12,272 nt of DNA. It comes from an uncultured Eubacteriales bacterium. GTDB taxonomy: Bacteria > Bacillota > Clostridia > Oscillospirales > Acutalibacteraceae. The stretch is from contig UQEU01000023.1 in assembly GCA_900540085.1 (NCBI GenBank), positions 1 through 12,272 on the forward strand, read 5' to 3'. Shown here piece by piece: positions 6,234 to 11,937 of the stretch. The notes beneath the pieces were generated by a model. It made no database searches and was not told where the DNA came from. It saw only the letters and a list, made by a program, of their open reading frames with translations. Position 1 is the first letter of the stretch, and every line of letters starts with the position of its first letter. A program made the position numbers and the translations under genes.

Positions 6234-6374
6234 TTAAAATGTTACGGCAGCGTTTAAAACCGCCGCTGCTATCCAATAAATTACTTTTCTTTCGTCACCT
6301 TCGAAGCCATAAACAATGGCTGCAAGCACATCTATAACTATTAGAACTATTGGGAAAATCCATTCTTTTCTCAT
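6234..6374 (-). CDS. 46-aa two-helix membrane protein
   Basis: Minus-strand ATG at 6374 overlaps the previous stop as ATGA and has GGAGACGG upstream. The product begins MRKEWIFPIVLIVIDVLAA, has a short charged turn (EGDERK, residues 25-30) and a second hydrophobic segment (VIYWIAAAVLNAAVTF) up to the stop. Two membrane helices joined by a charged hairpin are a familiar pattern among tiny phage proteins of unknown role. Its stop is followed directly by the ribosome site of the 60-aa gene. Confidence 0.72.
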   Translation of the reverse strand: MRKEWIFPIVLIVIDVLAAIVYGFEGDERKVIYWIAAAVLNAAVTF

Positions 6375-6733
6375 TCTTCCGTCTCCTCGTTTTCAAGTTC
6401 AATAAACTTTGTTTCGTGAACTTCTCCGTTAATATCAATCTGTCCGTCACGCAATCCGTTTGCCTCGTAAGCTAAGACACAATCTCCTGATTGACAAATT
6501 GTCATTTGTGTAATTACAGAATTGATAGGGCTTAATTTTGACTTGACACAGGTTTTAATACCGACCCGCTCTCTGTCAGAGAACGGAGTGAATTGAACTT
6601 CTACTATTAATTTTCTCGTTTTCTCGTCCGTTTCAGGATTTATAATGTTGTCGATAATTTTCGCTGTTTCTTGATTAATTCTTTGTACGATTTGTCCGTC
6701 TGTGAAATCAATAACACTTTTAACTTTTCTCAT
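6371..6733 (-). CDS. Conserved phage protein of the 'replication terminator' type
   Basis: 120 aa from the ATG at 6733, which overlaps the previous stop as ATGA; a longer frame to 6775 lies inside the zinc-ribbon gene and is not needed. The core runs DFTDGQIVQRINQETAKIID, then NPETDEKTRKLIVEVQFTP, then KTCVKSKLSPINSVITQM. This arrangement (helix, N-x-x-TD-x-K-x-RK, two beta strands, a thiol/charged stretch, then LSP) matches a phage family often labelled 'replication terminator protein' in databases; the label is historical and no such activity is shown by the sequence. The acidic C terminus (LENEETEE) is typical of small phage DNA-associated proteins. Confidence 0.7.
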   Translation of the reverse strand: MRKVKSVIDFTDGQIVQRINQETAKIIDNIINPETDEKTRKLIVEVQFTPFSDRERVGIKTCVKSKLSPINSVITQMTICQSGDCVLAYEANGLRDGQIDINGEVHETKFIELENEETEE

Positions 6734-6978
6734 TCGTCCCCGCTCCAATCTATTCTCTGTCCGCAGTTCGGGCAATATTTGTTGCCGATAATATGTCCGT
6801 ATTCACAACGTGGGCAGGAGCAAAGCTCCTGCTTGTCTTCGGGTATTGTCGGCGGTTTCGGTATCTGTTTTTCAAGAGCCTTGTAAGCGTAGCGAAAACT
6901 CTTCATTTGATTTTCGTTAAGTCCTACTGCAATATCTTTTAAATTTTCAAGTATCTTTGTCCATTCGTCTTTAGTCAA
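6730..6978 (-). CDS. Small zinc-ribbon phage protein
   Basis: 82 aa, starting with TTG at 6978 inside the end of the preceding gene (8-base overlap) with AAAGGA about 9 bases upstream. Residues 1-45 are helical (KILENLKDIAVGLNENQMKS). Residues 50-75 form a zinc ribbon with CSCPRC and YCPNCG, separated by a short hairpin, as in many phage-encoded single-ribbon proteins that bind nucleic acid or partner proteins. Ends in an acidic tail overlapping the next start. Function unknown. Confidence 0.78.
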   Translation of the reverse strand: MTKDEWTKILENLKDIAVGLNENQMKSFRYAYKALEKQIPKPPTIPEDKQELCSCPRCEYGHIIGNKYCPNCGQRIDWSGDE

Positions 6979-7939
6979 AATTTTTCATCCTTTCTGCGTA
7001 GCGTGTGAGTGTTTGTGCTATTCCGTTTGCAAGTTTTTCAGCCGTTGCACTGTCTGACTGCCGTACCTTTTCAAGCAAATCGAGTAAATCATTTGCAGTC
7101 GCCTGCATATTTGAAAATTTAAACTTGAGCATTACGACATTTTCGTCTGCTCCTGCTTCTTTTGCCTTTTTTAGTGCAGAGTTAAGCTCTTCGTCTTTTT
7201 CTTCTGCTTGTTTTTTGAGTCTGTCAACCTCAGCCTCTGCGGACTTGAGCAATTCATCAGCCTCCGCCGTTGCTTTTTGAATTGCCTGTTTTTTTGCTTC
7301 CTGATATTTTTTCTTGAGTTCGGCTATTTCTTCATTCTTTTTTGCCTCTGCTTCCTTAACAGCTGCAGCAACAGCGTTTTCATCGCTGATAACCTGCGTA
7401 ACTATCTTTTCTTCCTGATTTTCAAGACTGAAACGAAGTTTTTCATTTTCTGACTGCAATTCCCTCAACTGCTCTTCAAGGCTTTTCGCCTTTTCGGTAT
7501 CGTTTTTAAGGGTTTCAAGTTCAAATGTCAGTTGCTCAATTTCTTTTTTCTTTTTTTCGACAATTTCTTTTAATTCACGAGTTGAAAGACCTTCAACATT
7601 GTTCTCTTCTAAAAAAGCCTCACGCTCGTAAGCGTCAATCTGCGAAATCAGTTCGAGTTTCGTAATTCCGTAAGATGAATTTTCACTTAAGAACTTTTCG
7701 CCGAGTTTTTCGTAAGCGGATATGTATGAATAAGCCTGTCTGCGTTTAAGCCCAACTGCTTTTTCAACATATTCATCGAAAGATTGGTAGCCTATTTCAA
7801 GATAGAGTTTGTCGTCTCTCATACTTTTTAAATCTTTGCTGACTTCAACAAGCGCCGTTGCGGCAATCTTGCCGTTTGCCATAATTCTTGAATGAAGTTC
7901 AAACGCTTCATCTTTTTTTGTCATCGTCAAATCGTTCAT
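6971..7939 (-). CDS. Long coiled-coil phage protein with DUF3102/ParB-like N terminus
   Basis: 322 aa; ATG at 7939 with GGAG 7 bases upstream. Residues 1-110 look like a helix-turn-helix region: ALVEVSKDLKSMRDDKLYLE, then GYQSFDEYVEKAVGLKRRQA and SYISAYEKLGEKF, a pattern seen in DUF3102-type and plasmid ParB/KorB-like proteins. Residues about 125-270 are an uninterrupted charged coiled coil (KKKKEIEQLTFELETLK and many K/E/A heptads). A short helical domain closes the protein. Such proteins are common next to PcfJ-like genes in Firmicutes prophages. A DNA-binding or scaffold role is plausible from the layout but unproved. It begins 12 bases after the PcfJ stop. Confidence 0.7.
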   Translation of the reverse strand: MNDLTMTKKDEAFELHSRIMANGKIAATALVEVSKDLKSMRDDKLYLEIGYQSFDEYVEKAVGLKRRQAYSYISAYEKLGEKFLSENSSYGITKLELISQIDAYEREAFLEENNVEGLSTRELKEIVEKKKKEIEQLTFELETLKNDTEKAKSLEEQLRELQSENEKLRFSLENQEEKIVTQVISDENAVAAAVKEAEAKKNEEIAELKKKYQEAKKQAIQKATAEADELLKSAEAEVDRLKKQAEEKDEELNSALKKAKEAGADENVVMLKFKFSNMQATANDLLDLLEKVRQSDSATAEKLANGIAQTLTRYAERMKNFD

Positions 7940-7951
7940 TTTAAGACTCCT

Positions 7952-9571
7952 TTATGCTGATTGTTTGATTTTTAAAAATTCTGCTTTTTGTTTTGAGTTG
8001 AGTTTTATAAACTTCTGCCATATTTCAAGAAACTCTTTTACTTCATCAGGCGGAGTGCCGTTTGCATACGCTCTCGCCTGTATGATACCGTCGTCGGTCG
8101 GTGAAACTTCAACCGTAACATAGGGCTTGTCAGGTGCATCTGTTTGTCGAACAAATAGAATCTGCGTATCGTGCGACAACATTTTGCTGATGTAGTATTC
8201 TCCGCCAACACAGATATTTTGTGTTTCTCCCTCGCTAATAAGTTCACTCGGTTCTGTAGCAGGTCGAATAAGTAAGCCTCTGCAAGAAAAACAGTACCTT
8301 TTATTCATTTTCGGCAGGAACTCTTTTTGATATGTTTCTGTCTTTTCACCCATTTTCGCCAAACGGTCTTTTTTTTCTTTTTCTCTGATTAGACCGTAAA
8401 GTCTGTCGTGCTCAGCCATTAAATCTTTCGGAAAACGCTTTGATTTGCGGGTTAAGTCTATGTTTAGTTTTTTCGCATAACCGATATAATCAATGTAGTC
8501 CAATAAATGAGCGTTATTTTTCCTGCAATATTCAACCACCTTGAATGGTTCGGATATTTCAGAATTGTAAAGACAATTTAAAGTGTATCTATTTTTATCG
8601 CAATAGATAAGATTTTCCTCTGTTTTCGGAATTTTTAAATCTTTCATCAATTTTAACGGAAGAAATCTTTTGTCTTCAGCCACGAACAAAACATTTTTGA
8701 GTTCTGTTTTATTTGAACAGTAGAAAGCGTCTTTGAGATTTTTTGCTCTTGCATTTATCCAATCGTTGTTTGAACATTTTGCAACTTCAACTGCAAGGTC
8801 GCATCCGCCCTCTTTGACAATTTTCTCGGCAAGAACAGGATGCTTTGCATAGAAAACTATGTATTTATATATTTCAAAAGCAGAAAATAAAAGTTCGGAA
8901 AAGATTGAAAGTTTTGAATATTTAAACTGTTCAGCTCTGCTCGCCTCTGAAAGACCGAAAGACTTAATATCCCTACAATCAAACTGATAAAAAACGCCTT
9001 GCGGAAGATTTGTACAATCAAACTGATAAAAAACGCCTTGCGGAAGATTTGGAAAACGGGGCAAATTGGTCATTTGGTAAAAATCGTTCTCTGTTGTTGT
9101 ATATTTAAAATAGTCTTCGCAATAATACCAATCATTTCGCCGTTTAAATGCGGCTGAACCGTTAACTGAAAGATAAATCACATAATGCGGTGAAAACTCA
9201 GTCTTGATGTTTTCGTAGTCTGTATAGTTTCTGCGAACAGTATATGTACACAGCAAAATCGCTCCGTCTTTCAATGCTTTGTAGCGATAAATATAGCTAA
9301 AATCAATTAAATTCTTGTGTCCTCGCCAAGCGTCTTTAAATTCAACAGGCTTACAACAATGCTCGCAGTAACCTTTGCCGTTATGTTTGTGCCAACCATC
9401 AATCTTCGTCTTATGACCGCAATGGGTGCACATTCCGATTTTTGTACCTTTCACATTTTTAACAACCATGTACTGATTTGTAAAAACTTTTTCATTAATT
9501 TCTTTAATAAATTTCTTTGTGATTTTCGGAACTTGATTGAAAATCTGTTTTTTTGTAGGGGTTTTCTTCAA
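7952..9571 (-). CDS. PcfJ-like protein
   Basis: 539 aa. TTG start at 9571 with AAGGGGG 8-9 bases upstream; no better start is available. A zinc-ribbon-like element lies near the N terminus (CTHC at 48-51, CEHCC at 69-73). The C-terminal third has the PcfJ pattern: FPKDLMAEHDRLYGL, then YCFSCRGLLIRPATEPSELI, NICVGGEYYISKM and ILFVRQTD with PYVTVEV. PcfJ was named from enterococcal conjugative plasmid pCF10, but homologues are frequent in phage replication regions, always near PcfK-like genes as here; biochemical activity is unknown. Odd feature: residues about 174-199 are an exact 13-residue tandem duplication (NLPQGVFYQFDC twice) from a 39-bp repeat. Frame is intact through it. Confidence 0.85.
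   Translation of the reverse strand: MKKTPTKKQIFNQVPKITKKFIKEINEKVFTNQYMVVKNVKGTKIGMCTHCGHKTKIDGWHKHNGKGYCEHCCKPVEFKDAWRGHKNLIDFSYIYRYKALKDGAILLCTYTVRRNYTDYENIKTEFSPHYVIYLSVNGSAAFKRRNDWYYCEDYFKYTTTENDFYQMTNLPRFPNLPQGVFYQFDCTNLPQGVFYQFDCRDIKSFGLSEASRAEQFKYSKLSIFSELLFSAFEIYKYIVFYAKHPVLAEKIVKEGGCDLAVEVAKCSNNDWINARAKNLKDAFYCSNKTELKNVLFVAEDKRFLPLKLMKDLKIPKTEENLIYCDKNRYTLNCLYNSEISEPFKVVEYCRKNNAHLLDYIDYIGYAKKLNIDLTRKSKRFPKDLMAEHDRLYGLIREKEKKDRLAKMGEKTETYQKEFLPKMNKRYCFSCRGLLIRPATEPSELISEGETQNICVGGEYYISKMLSHDTQILFVRQTDAPDKPYVTVEVSPTDDGIIQARAYANGTPPDEVKEFLEIWQKFIKLNSKQKAEFLKIKQSA
8974..9051 (-). repeat. Exact 39-bp tandem duplication inside the PcfJ-like gene
   Basis: The 39 bases at 8974-9012 are repeated without any change at 9013-9051. 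The unit is a multiple of three, so it adds 13 residues and keeps the frame. Perfect identity in a coding region suggests a very recent slippage or a length-variable site. Confidence 0.95.
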
Positions 9572-9584
9572 TTTGACCGCCCCC

Positions 9585-9887
9585 TTAAATGAAATCGAAC
9601 AAGTCTATTACTTTTTCGCTTTTGACAGTTTCGGTAAATCCGTAAAACTCACGCACCCAAGCATAGACTGTGTCGTCTTTAATCATTGCGACACCGTTTT
9701 TCGCCTGCTTTTGAGCCTTGTTTTTAATTTCTTTCATACAATCATCAAGCGTTTTACCTTCGACGAGTTCAACCGATTTCTCATCACTTAAAAAATTTTC
9801 AATGATATATTGAGCAATGACTTGCCCCTGCTCTCCGAGTTTATCTGCCTCTGCATCAATTTTGTTTATTGCTTCTTGTGTTGTCAT
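9585..9887 (-). CDS. PcfK-like / AcrIIA9-family protein
   Basis: 100 aa, ATG at 9887 with AAAGGAA about 9 bases upstream. Opens MTTQEAINKIDAEAD, continues VIAQYIIENFLSD, EGKTLDDCMKEIKNKAQK, and NGVAMIKDDTVYAWVREFYGF, the order and spacing seen in PcfK-like proteins that accompany PcfJ. One member of this family, AcrIIA9, was reported as an inhibitor of Cas9, and databases now often use that name for the whole family; whether this protein inhibits Cas9 cannot be told from sequence. The gene overlaps the end of the VRR-NUC gene by 32 bases and ends 13 bases before the PcfJ start. Confidence 0.75.
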   Translation of the reverse strand: MTTQEAINKIDAEADKLGEQGQVIAQYIIENFLSDEKSVELVEGKTLDDCMKEIKNKAQKQAKNGVAMIKDDTVYAWVREFYGFTETVKSEKVIDLFDFI

Positions 9888-10281
9888 AGTAATGTTCCTT
9901 TCTTTTGTATGTACTTAAATAGTCGGTAACTATCTTGATAGCCTTATCGGCAGAGTAGCAGACGGCTATTTTGTATCCTAAATTTGAAACTGCGTTTAAA
10001 TACTCTTTTTGTTCCTTTGTCGGCTTGTTTTTTCCGTATTTCATTTCGATAAACAAACCGTGATAGTGTTCATTTGGAACAGGGATGAAAACATCGGGTG
10101 CACCTGCACGCAGTCCCGCTCTTTTCAGTGCCATTGCATTTGAAATCGAGCGTTTGCCCTCGTTCGGTATATGTATTGCCGTTTTCAGTTCGGGAAAACT
10201 TCTTGCCATTATTTCCAGCCATTCAAACAACACCTCCTGTTCCGCTTGTTCGCTTGACCTTTTCAGTTCACTTGCTTTCAT
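9856..10281 (-). CDS. VRR-NUC domain nuclease
   Basis: 141 aa. PD-(D/E)xK-fold nuclease of the VRR-NUC family, expected to cut structured DNA during phage replication or recombination. Visible: an N-terminal E near 13-16 (EQAEQEVLFEWLE), HIPNEGKRSISNAM, then GAPDVFIPVPNEHY (P62, D63), LFIEMKYGKNKPT (E79, K81) and KEQKEYL (Q91), i.e. the full PD...E-x-K...Q set in the usual order. The length (one domain, no extension) is normal for phage versions. Start at 10281 overlaps the previous gene by 14 bases, with AAAGGG upstream. The basic C-terminal tail (KRKEHYYDNTRSNKQN) reads over the ribosome site of the PcfK gene and is probably dispensable. Confidence 0.9.
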   Translation of the reverse strand: MKASELKRSSEQAEQEVLFEWLEIMARSFPELKTAIHIPNEGKRSISNAMALKRAGLRAGAPDVFIPVPNEHYHGLFIEMKYGKNKPTKEQKEYLNAVSNLGYKIAVCYSADKAIKIVTDYLSTYKRKEHYYDNTRSNKQN

Positions 10282-10720
10282 TTTGCTTTTTTACCCTTTC
10301 GTAAGATTTTGTAAATGTATCACCGGAATAAGCATCGAGAAGTTTAAGTGCTTTCTCCGTAACATCTGCCTCTGAATTATTAATCGCTTTATGCAACTCC
10401 ACACGCATTGCGTCGGTCGGCATAATCATCGAAATTTGTTTTTCGGAGAAGTGCCTCTGTTTTTCAATTTTTTCCGAAAACTCCGAAACACTGTTGATGA
10501 GTGCTTTTTTCGCTTCCGTTACAACTCTTTCGGGCAAGGTCTTTTTAATTTTGAAACATTCGAGATAATAACAGCCCATCACAAGCGACTTCTCCTCGAA
10601 CGGTAAGCCTCTGAAATCATCAGTTTTCATATACTTTTCAAAGCTGCCGATTTTCAAAATCTGTTCGATAATGACATTTATTCTTGTTTCAGTCGCTCTT
10701 GTTCTGTCTAAAATATGCAT
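10268..10720 (-). CDS. Unrecognised 150-aa phage early protein
   Basis: Starts MHILDRTRATETRINVIIEQ directly after the stop of the Rep gene (TAG followed at once by ATG). Predominantly helical, rich in K and E, with FRGLPFEEKSLVMGCYYLECF in the first half and FSEKIEKQRHFSEKQISMIM in the second; no cysteine cluster, membrane segment or catalytic motif seen. Its place between a Rep gene and a VRR-NUC nuclease, with tight spacing on both sides, suggests a replication accessory role, but that is context only. Confidence 0.75.
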   Translation of the reverse strand: MHILDRTRATETRINVIIEQILKIGSFEKYMKTDDFRGLPFEEKSLVMGCYYLECFKIKKTLPERVVTEAKKALINSVSEFSEKIEKQRHFSEKQISMIMPTDAMRVELHKAINNSEADVTEKALKLLDAYSGDTFTKSYERVKKQNESK

Positions 10721-11461
10721 CTACTCATCCTTTCTCATCATTCTGTAAATTTGATGTTTGAACACTGCACCTGTAAACGGGTTTTCAATATATCCGTTCT
10801 CAAGACTGCTTTTGTCGAGCGTATAGCCCTTTTCAACTCTCGGAGTATCTGACCAATTCGAGTTGAGCAGAACCGTTACTTTCGGCTCAGGGCGAATAAG
10901 GTTACGGCTTGTCCCCATCGTCTTTTTAGTGTGTACTGTTTGCTCGTTGCGTTTTTTGTGTCCCTCTTTTGCCATATACTCGCCGACAGAGTGATAATTT
11001 CTGTCATCAAGCAATTTGATGTGAGGATTGCCGTATTTCCACTTCGGAAATTCCGATATATTAAACTCATTATTGCAGAGAAAATGAATATGTATAGCGC
11101 AGTTTTCACTTTCGATACACCAAATATATTTAAACTGTTTGCCTCTGCGTTTGTATTTGTTTCTCGAATTCTGTAAATACCTTTTCCAAATGATTTTGCA
11201 TTCTTCAAGGTCTTTAGGTCTTTCTTCTTTTCGGAAAGTATATGTAATGAAATAATCGCCCGCTTTGAAGTTCGCATTGGCCAGCAAACTCATCCGTTTG
11301 ACTATTTGCCTATCATTTACTTTCTGTTGGGCTTCACTCGACGGCTTATCGTGAGCATCTCTGTATATGTACCCTTTCCCGAAACGAGTTGAAAATGTTT
11401 TTTCCACAAGCACATAGTTCGGAAGTTGATACACCTTTTTTATCCAAGGCAAGTTTTTCAC
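10721..11461 (-). CDS. Rolling-circle-type replication initiator (HUH, ORF2/G2P-like)
   Basis: 246 aa. HUH endonuclease: Rep proteins of this type nick one strand at an origin and stay bound through a tyrosine. Motifs in order: strand motif YFITYTF (70-76), the HUH pair in AIHIHFL (H124, H126), and the tyrosine motif in YHSVGEYMAKEGHKK (Y162, K165). The layout fits the ORF2/G2P Rep group found in Firmicutes prophages and small plasmids. C terminus (about 175-246) is less typical. Start: GTG at 11461, with AAAGG only two bases before it; a TTG three codons on would have better spacing, so the start is uncertain by a few residues. A large hairpin sits 30 bases upstream and is a candidate origin. 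It heads the early operon. Confidence 0.82.
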   Translation of the reverse strand: MKNLPWIKKVYQLPNYVLVEKTFSTRFGKGYIYRDAHDKPSSEAQQKVNDRQIVKRMSLLANANFKAGDYFITYTFRKEERPKDLEECKIIWKRYLQNSRNKYKRRGKQFKYIWCIESENCAIHIHFLCNNEFNISEFPKWKYGNPHIKLLDDRNYHSVGEYMAKEGHKKRNEQTVHTKKTMGTSRNLIRPEPKVTVLLNSNWSDTPRVEKGYTLDKSSLENGYIENPFTGAVFKHQIYRMMRKDE

Positions 11462-11490
11462 TACCTTTCTTTTGTTGTTGCCACAGGACA

Positions 11491-11540
11491 GATTTCACAC
11501 TGTGGAAATTAGAAATTCCCACAGTGCAAAATCTTTTTTT
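11491..11540 (+). terminator. Large hairpin with T-run; plus-strand terminator or candidate nicking origin for Rep
   Basis: Arms GATTT-CA-CACTGTGG (11491-11505) and CCACAGTG-CA-AAATC (11519-11533) pair except for a 2x2 internal loop; the 13-base loop can extend the stem by GGAA/TTCC around one bulge. On the plus strand it is followed by seven T (11534-11540), a textbook terminator. No plus-strand gene needs it, however, and on the minus strand the hairpin sits in the Rep leader, where rolling-circle origins are often found. Both readings are open. Confidence 0.6.
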
Positions 11541-11616
11541 CAGTCGGCGAGGAAAACACTGCTTGCTGATTTCAGTTCCCTATCGCCTAAGCTGATGATT
11601 ATTTTTCAAAAATCTG

Positions 11617-11670
11617 TTTTCAAATTCATTTTTTAAACTTTCAAAATTTCACTTCTGAAATTTGAAAACA
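11617..11670. repeat. 11-bp inverted repeat with related TTTCAAA copies, candidate operator
   Basis: GTTTTCAAATT (11616-11626) and AATTTGAAAAC (11659-11669) are perfect reverse complements. Between them AAATTTCA (near 11645-11652) pairs with TGAAATTT (11656-11663), so the right arm has two competing partners. TTTCAAA occurs at 11604, 11618 and 11639, and inverted at 11661. The right arm overlaps the proposed -10 and start of the Rep promoter, which is where a repressor would bind. Confidence 0.5.
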
Positions 11671-11696
11671 TACTCTTAATCTAATACTTTTATCAA
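11667..11696 (-). promoter_or_regulatory. Candidate promoter for the Rep/early operon
   Basis: On the minus strand TTGATA (11696-11691) and TATGTT (11672-11667) are separated by 18 bases. Transcription would start near 11660 and give a leader of about 200 bases before Rep, passing through the large hairpin. The -10 is imperfect and overlaps the inverted repeat. Confidence 0.4.
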
Positions 11697-11727
11697 GCCT
11701 TAAAACCGCACCGTTATGCGATTTTTC

Positions 11728-11756
11728 TTGACTTTTAAAATTTTTTGTGTTACAAT
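11728..11756 (+). promoter_or_regulatory. Strong plus-strand sigma-A-type promoter
   Basis: TTGACT (11728-11733) and TACAAT (11751-11756) with exactly 17 bases between them, each one mismatch from consensus. It is the best promoter in the window and the only one pointing right; it feeds a very short terminator-ended transcript. Confidence 0.7.
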
Positions 11757-11762
11757 ATTTTT

Positions 11763-11821
11763 GTTGTCATAGGAGTGTTGCAAAACACCCTTGAGCCTGC
11801 TTTTTCGCAGGCTCTTTTTTT
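11763..11821 (+). ncRNA. Putative small RNA of about 60 nt
   Basis: Between the promoter at 11728-11756 and a strong terminator lies a transcript of roughly 59 nt. It contains a hairpin GTGTT-GCAA-AACAC (11775-11788) with a GNRA-type tetraloop, extended by GG/CC around a bulged A, followed by the terminator hairpin. No start codon with a ribosome site is inside it. It is transcribed away from Rep, on the strand opposite to all genes, so it could be antisense to any transcript reading in from the repeat-protein gene. Existence rests on promoter and terminator geometry only. Confidence 0.5.
11793..11821 (+). terminator. Rho-independent terminator of the small RNA
   Basis: Perfect 8-bp GC-rich stem GAGCCTGC (11793-11800) and GCAGGCTC (11807-11814), six-base loop, seven T after it. 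On the minus strand the stem has A before it and no T-run after it, so it does not terminate the repeat-protein gene. Confidence 0.9.
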
Positions 11822-11835
11822 ATGCTTTTTTCAAT

Positions 11836-11851
11836 GTGCAGTTGACTGCAC
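11836..11851. promoter_or_regulatory. 16-bp palindrome, possible protein-binding site
   Basis: GTGCAGT and ACTGCAC flank a two-base centre (TG). A short centre makes it a poor RNA hairpin and a better dimer-binding site. It is 15 bases after the small-RNA terminator and about 90 bases after the repeat-protein stop codon. No other copy was noticed in the window. Confidence 0.4.
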
Positions 11852-11937
11852 TTTCCGTTTTCAGAACTGCTTGTCCTAATCATTGTCTTTATGTTCCAAA
11901 GCGAAAAGATACGCTTCTCTGAAATCGTTTGTTTCAA

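Noticed and set aside
7005..7453. Plus-strand frames of 81-91 aa opposite the coiled-coil gene
   Set aside because: Low-complexity S/F/L-rich mirror of a K/E-rich coiled coil; no ribosome site and no homology pattern.
11389..11595. 68-aa plus-strand frame across the Rep start and hairpin
   Set aside because: Overlaps the Rep gene start and a terminator-like hairpin, no ribosome site, composition typical of a shadow frame.
11815..11937. A 55-codon minus-strand frame from a TTG directly after the repeat-protein stop
   Set aside because: It reads through the small-RNA terminator stem, has no ribosome site, and its residues look non-coding past the first 25.
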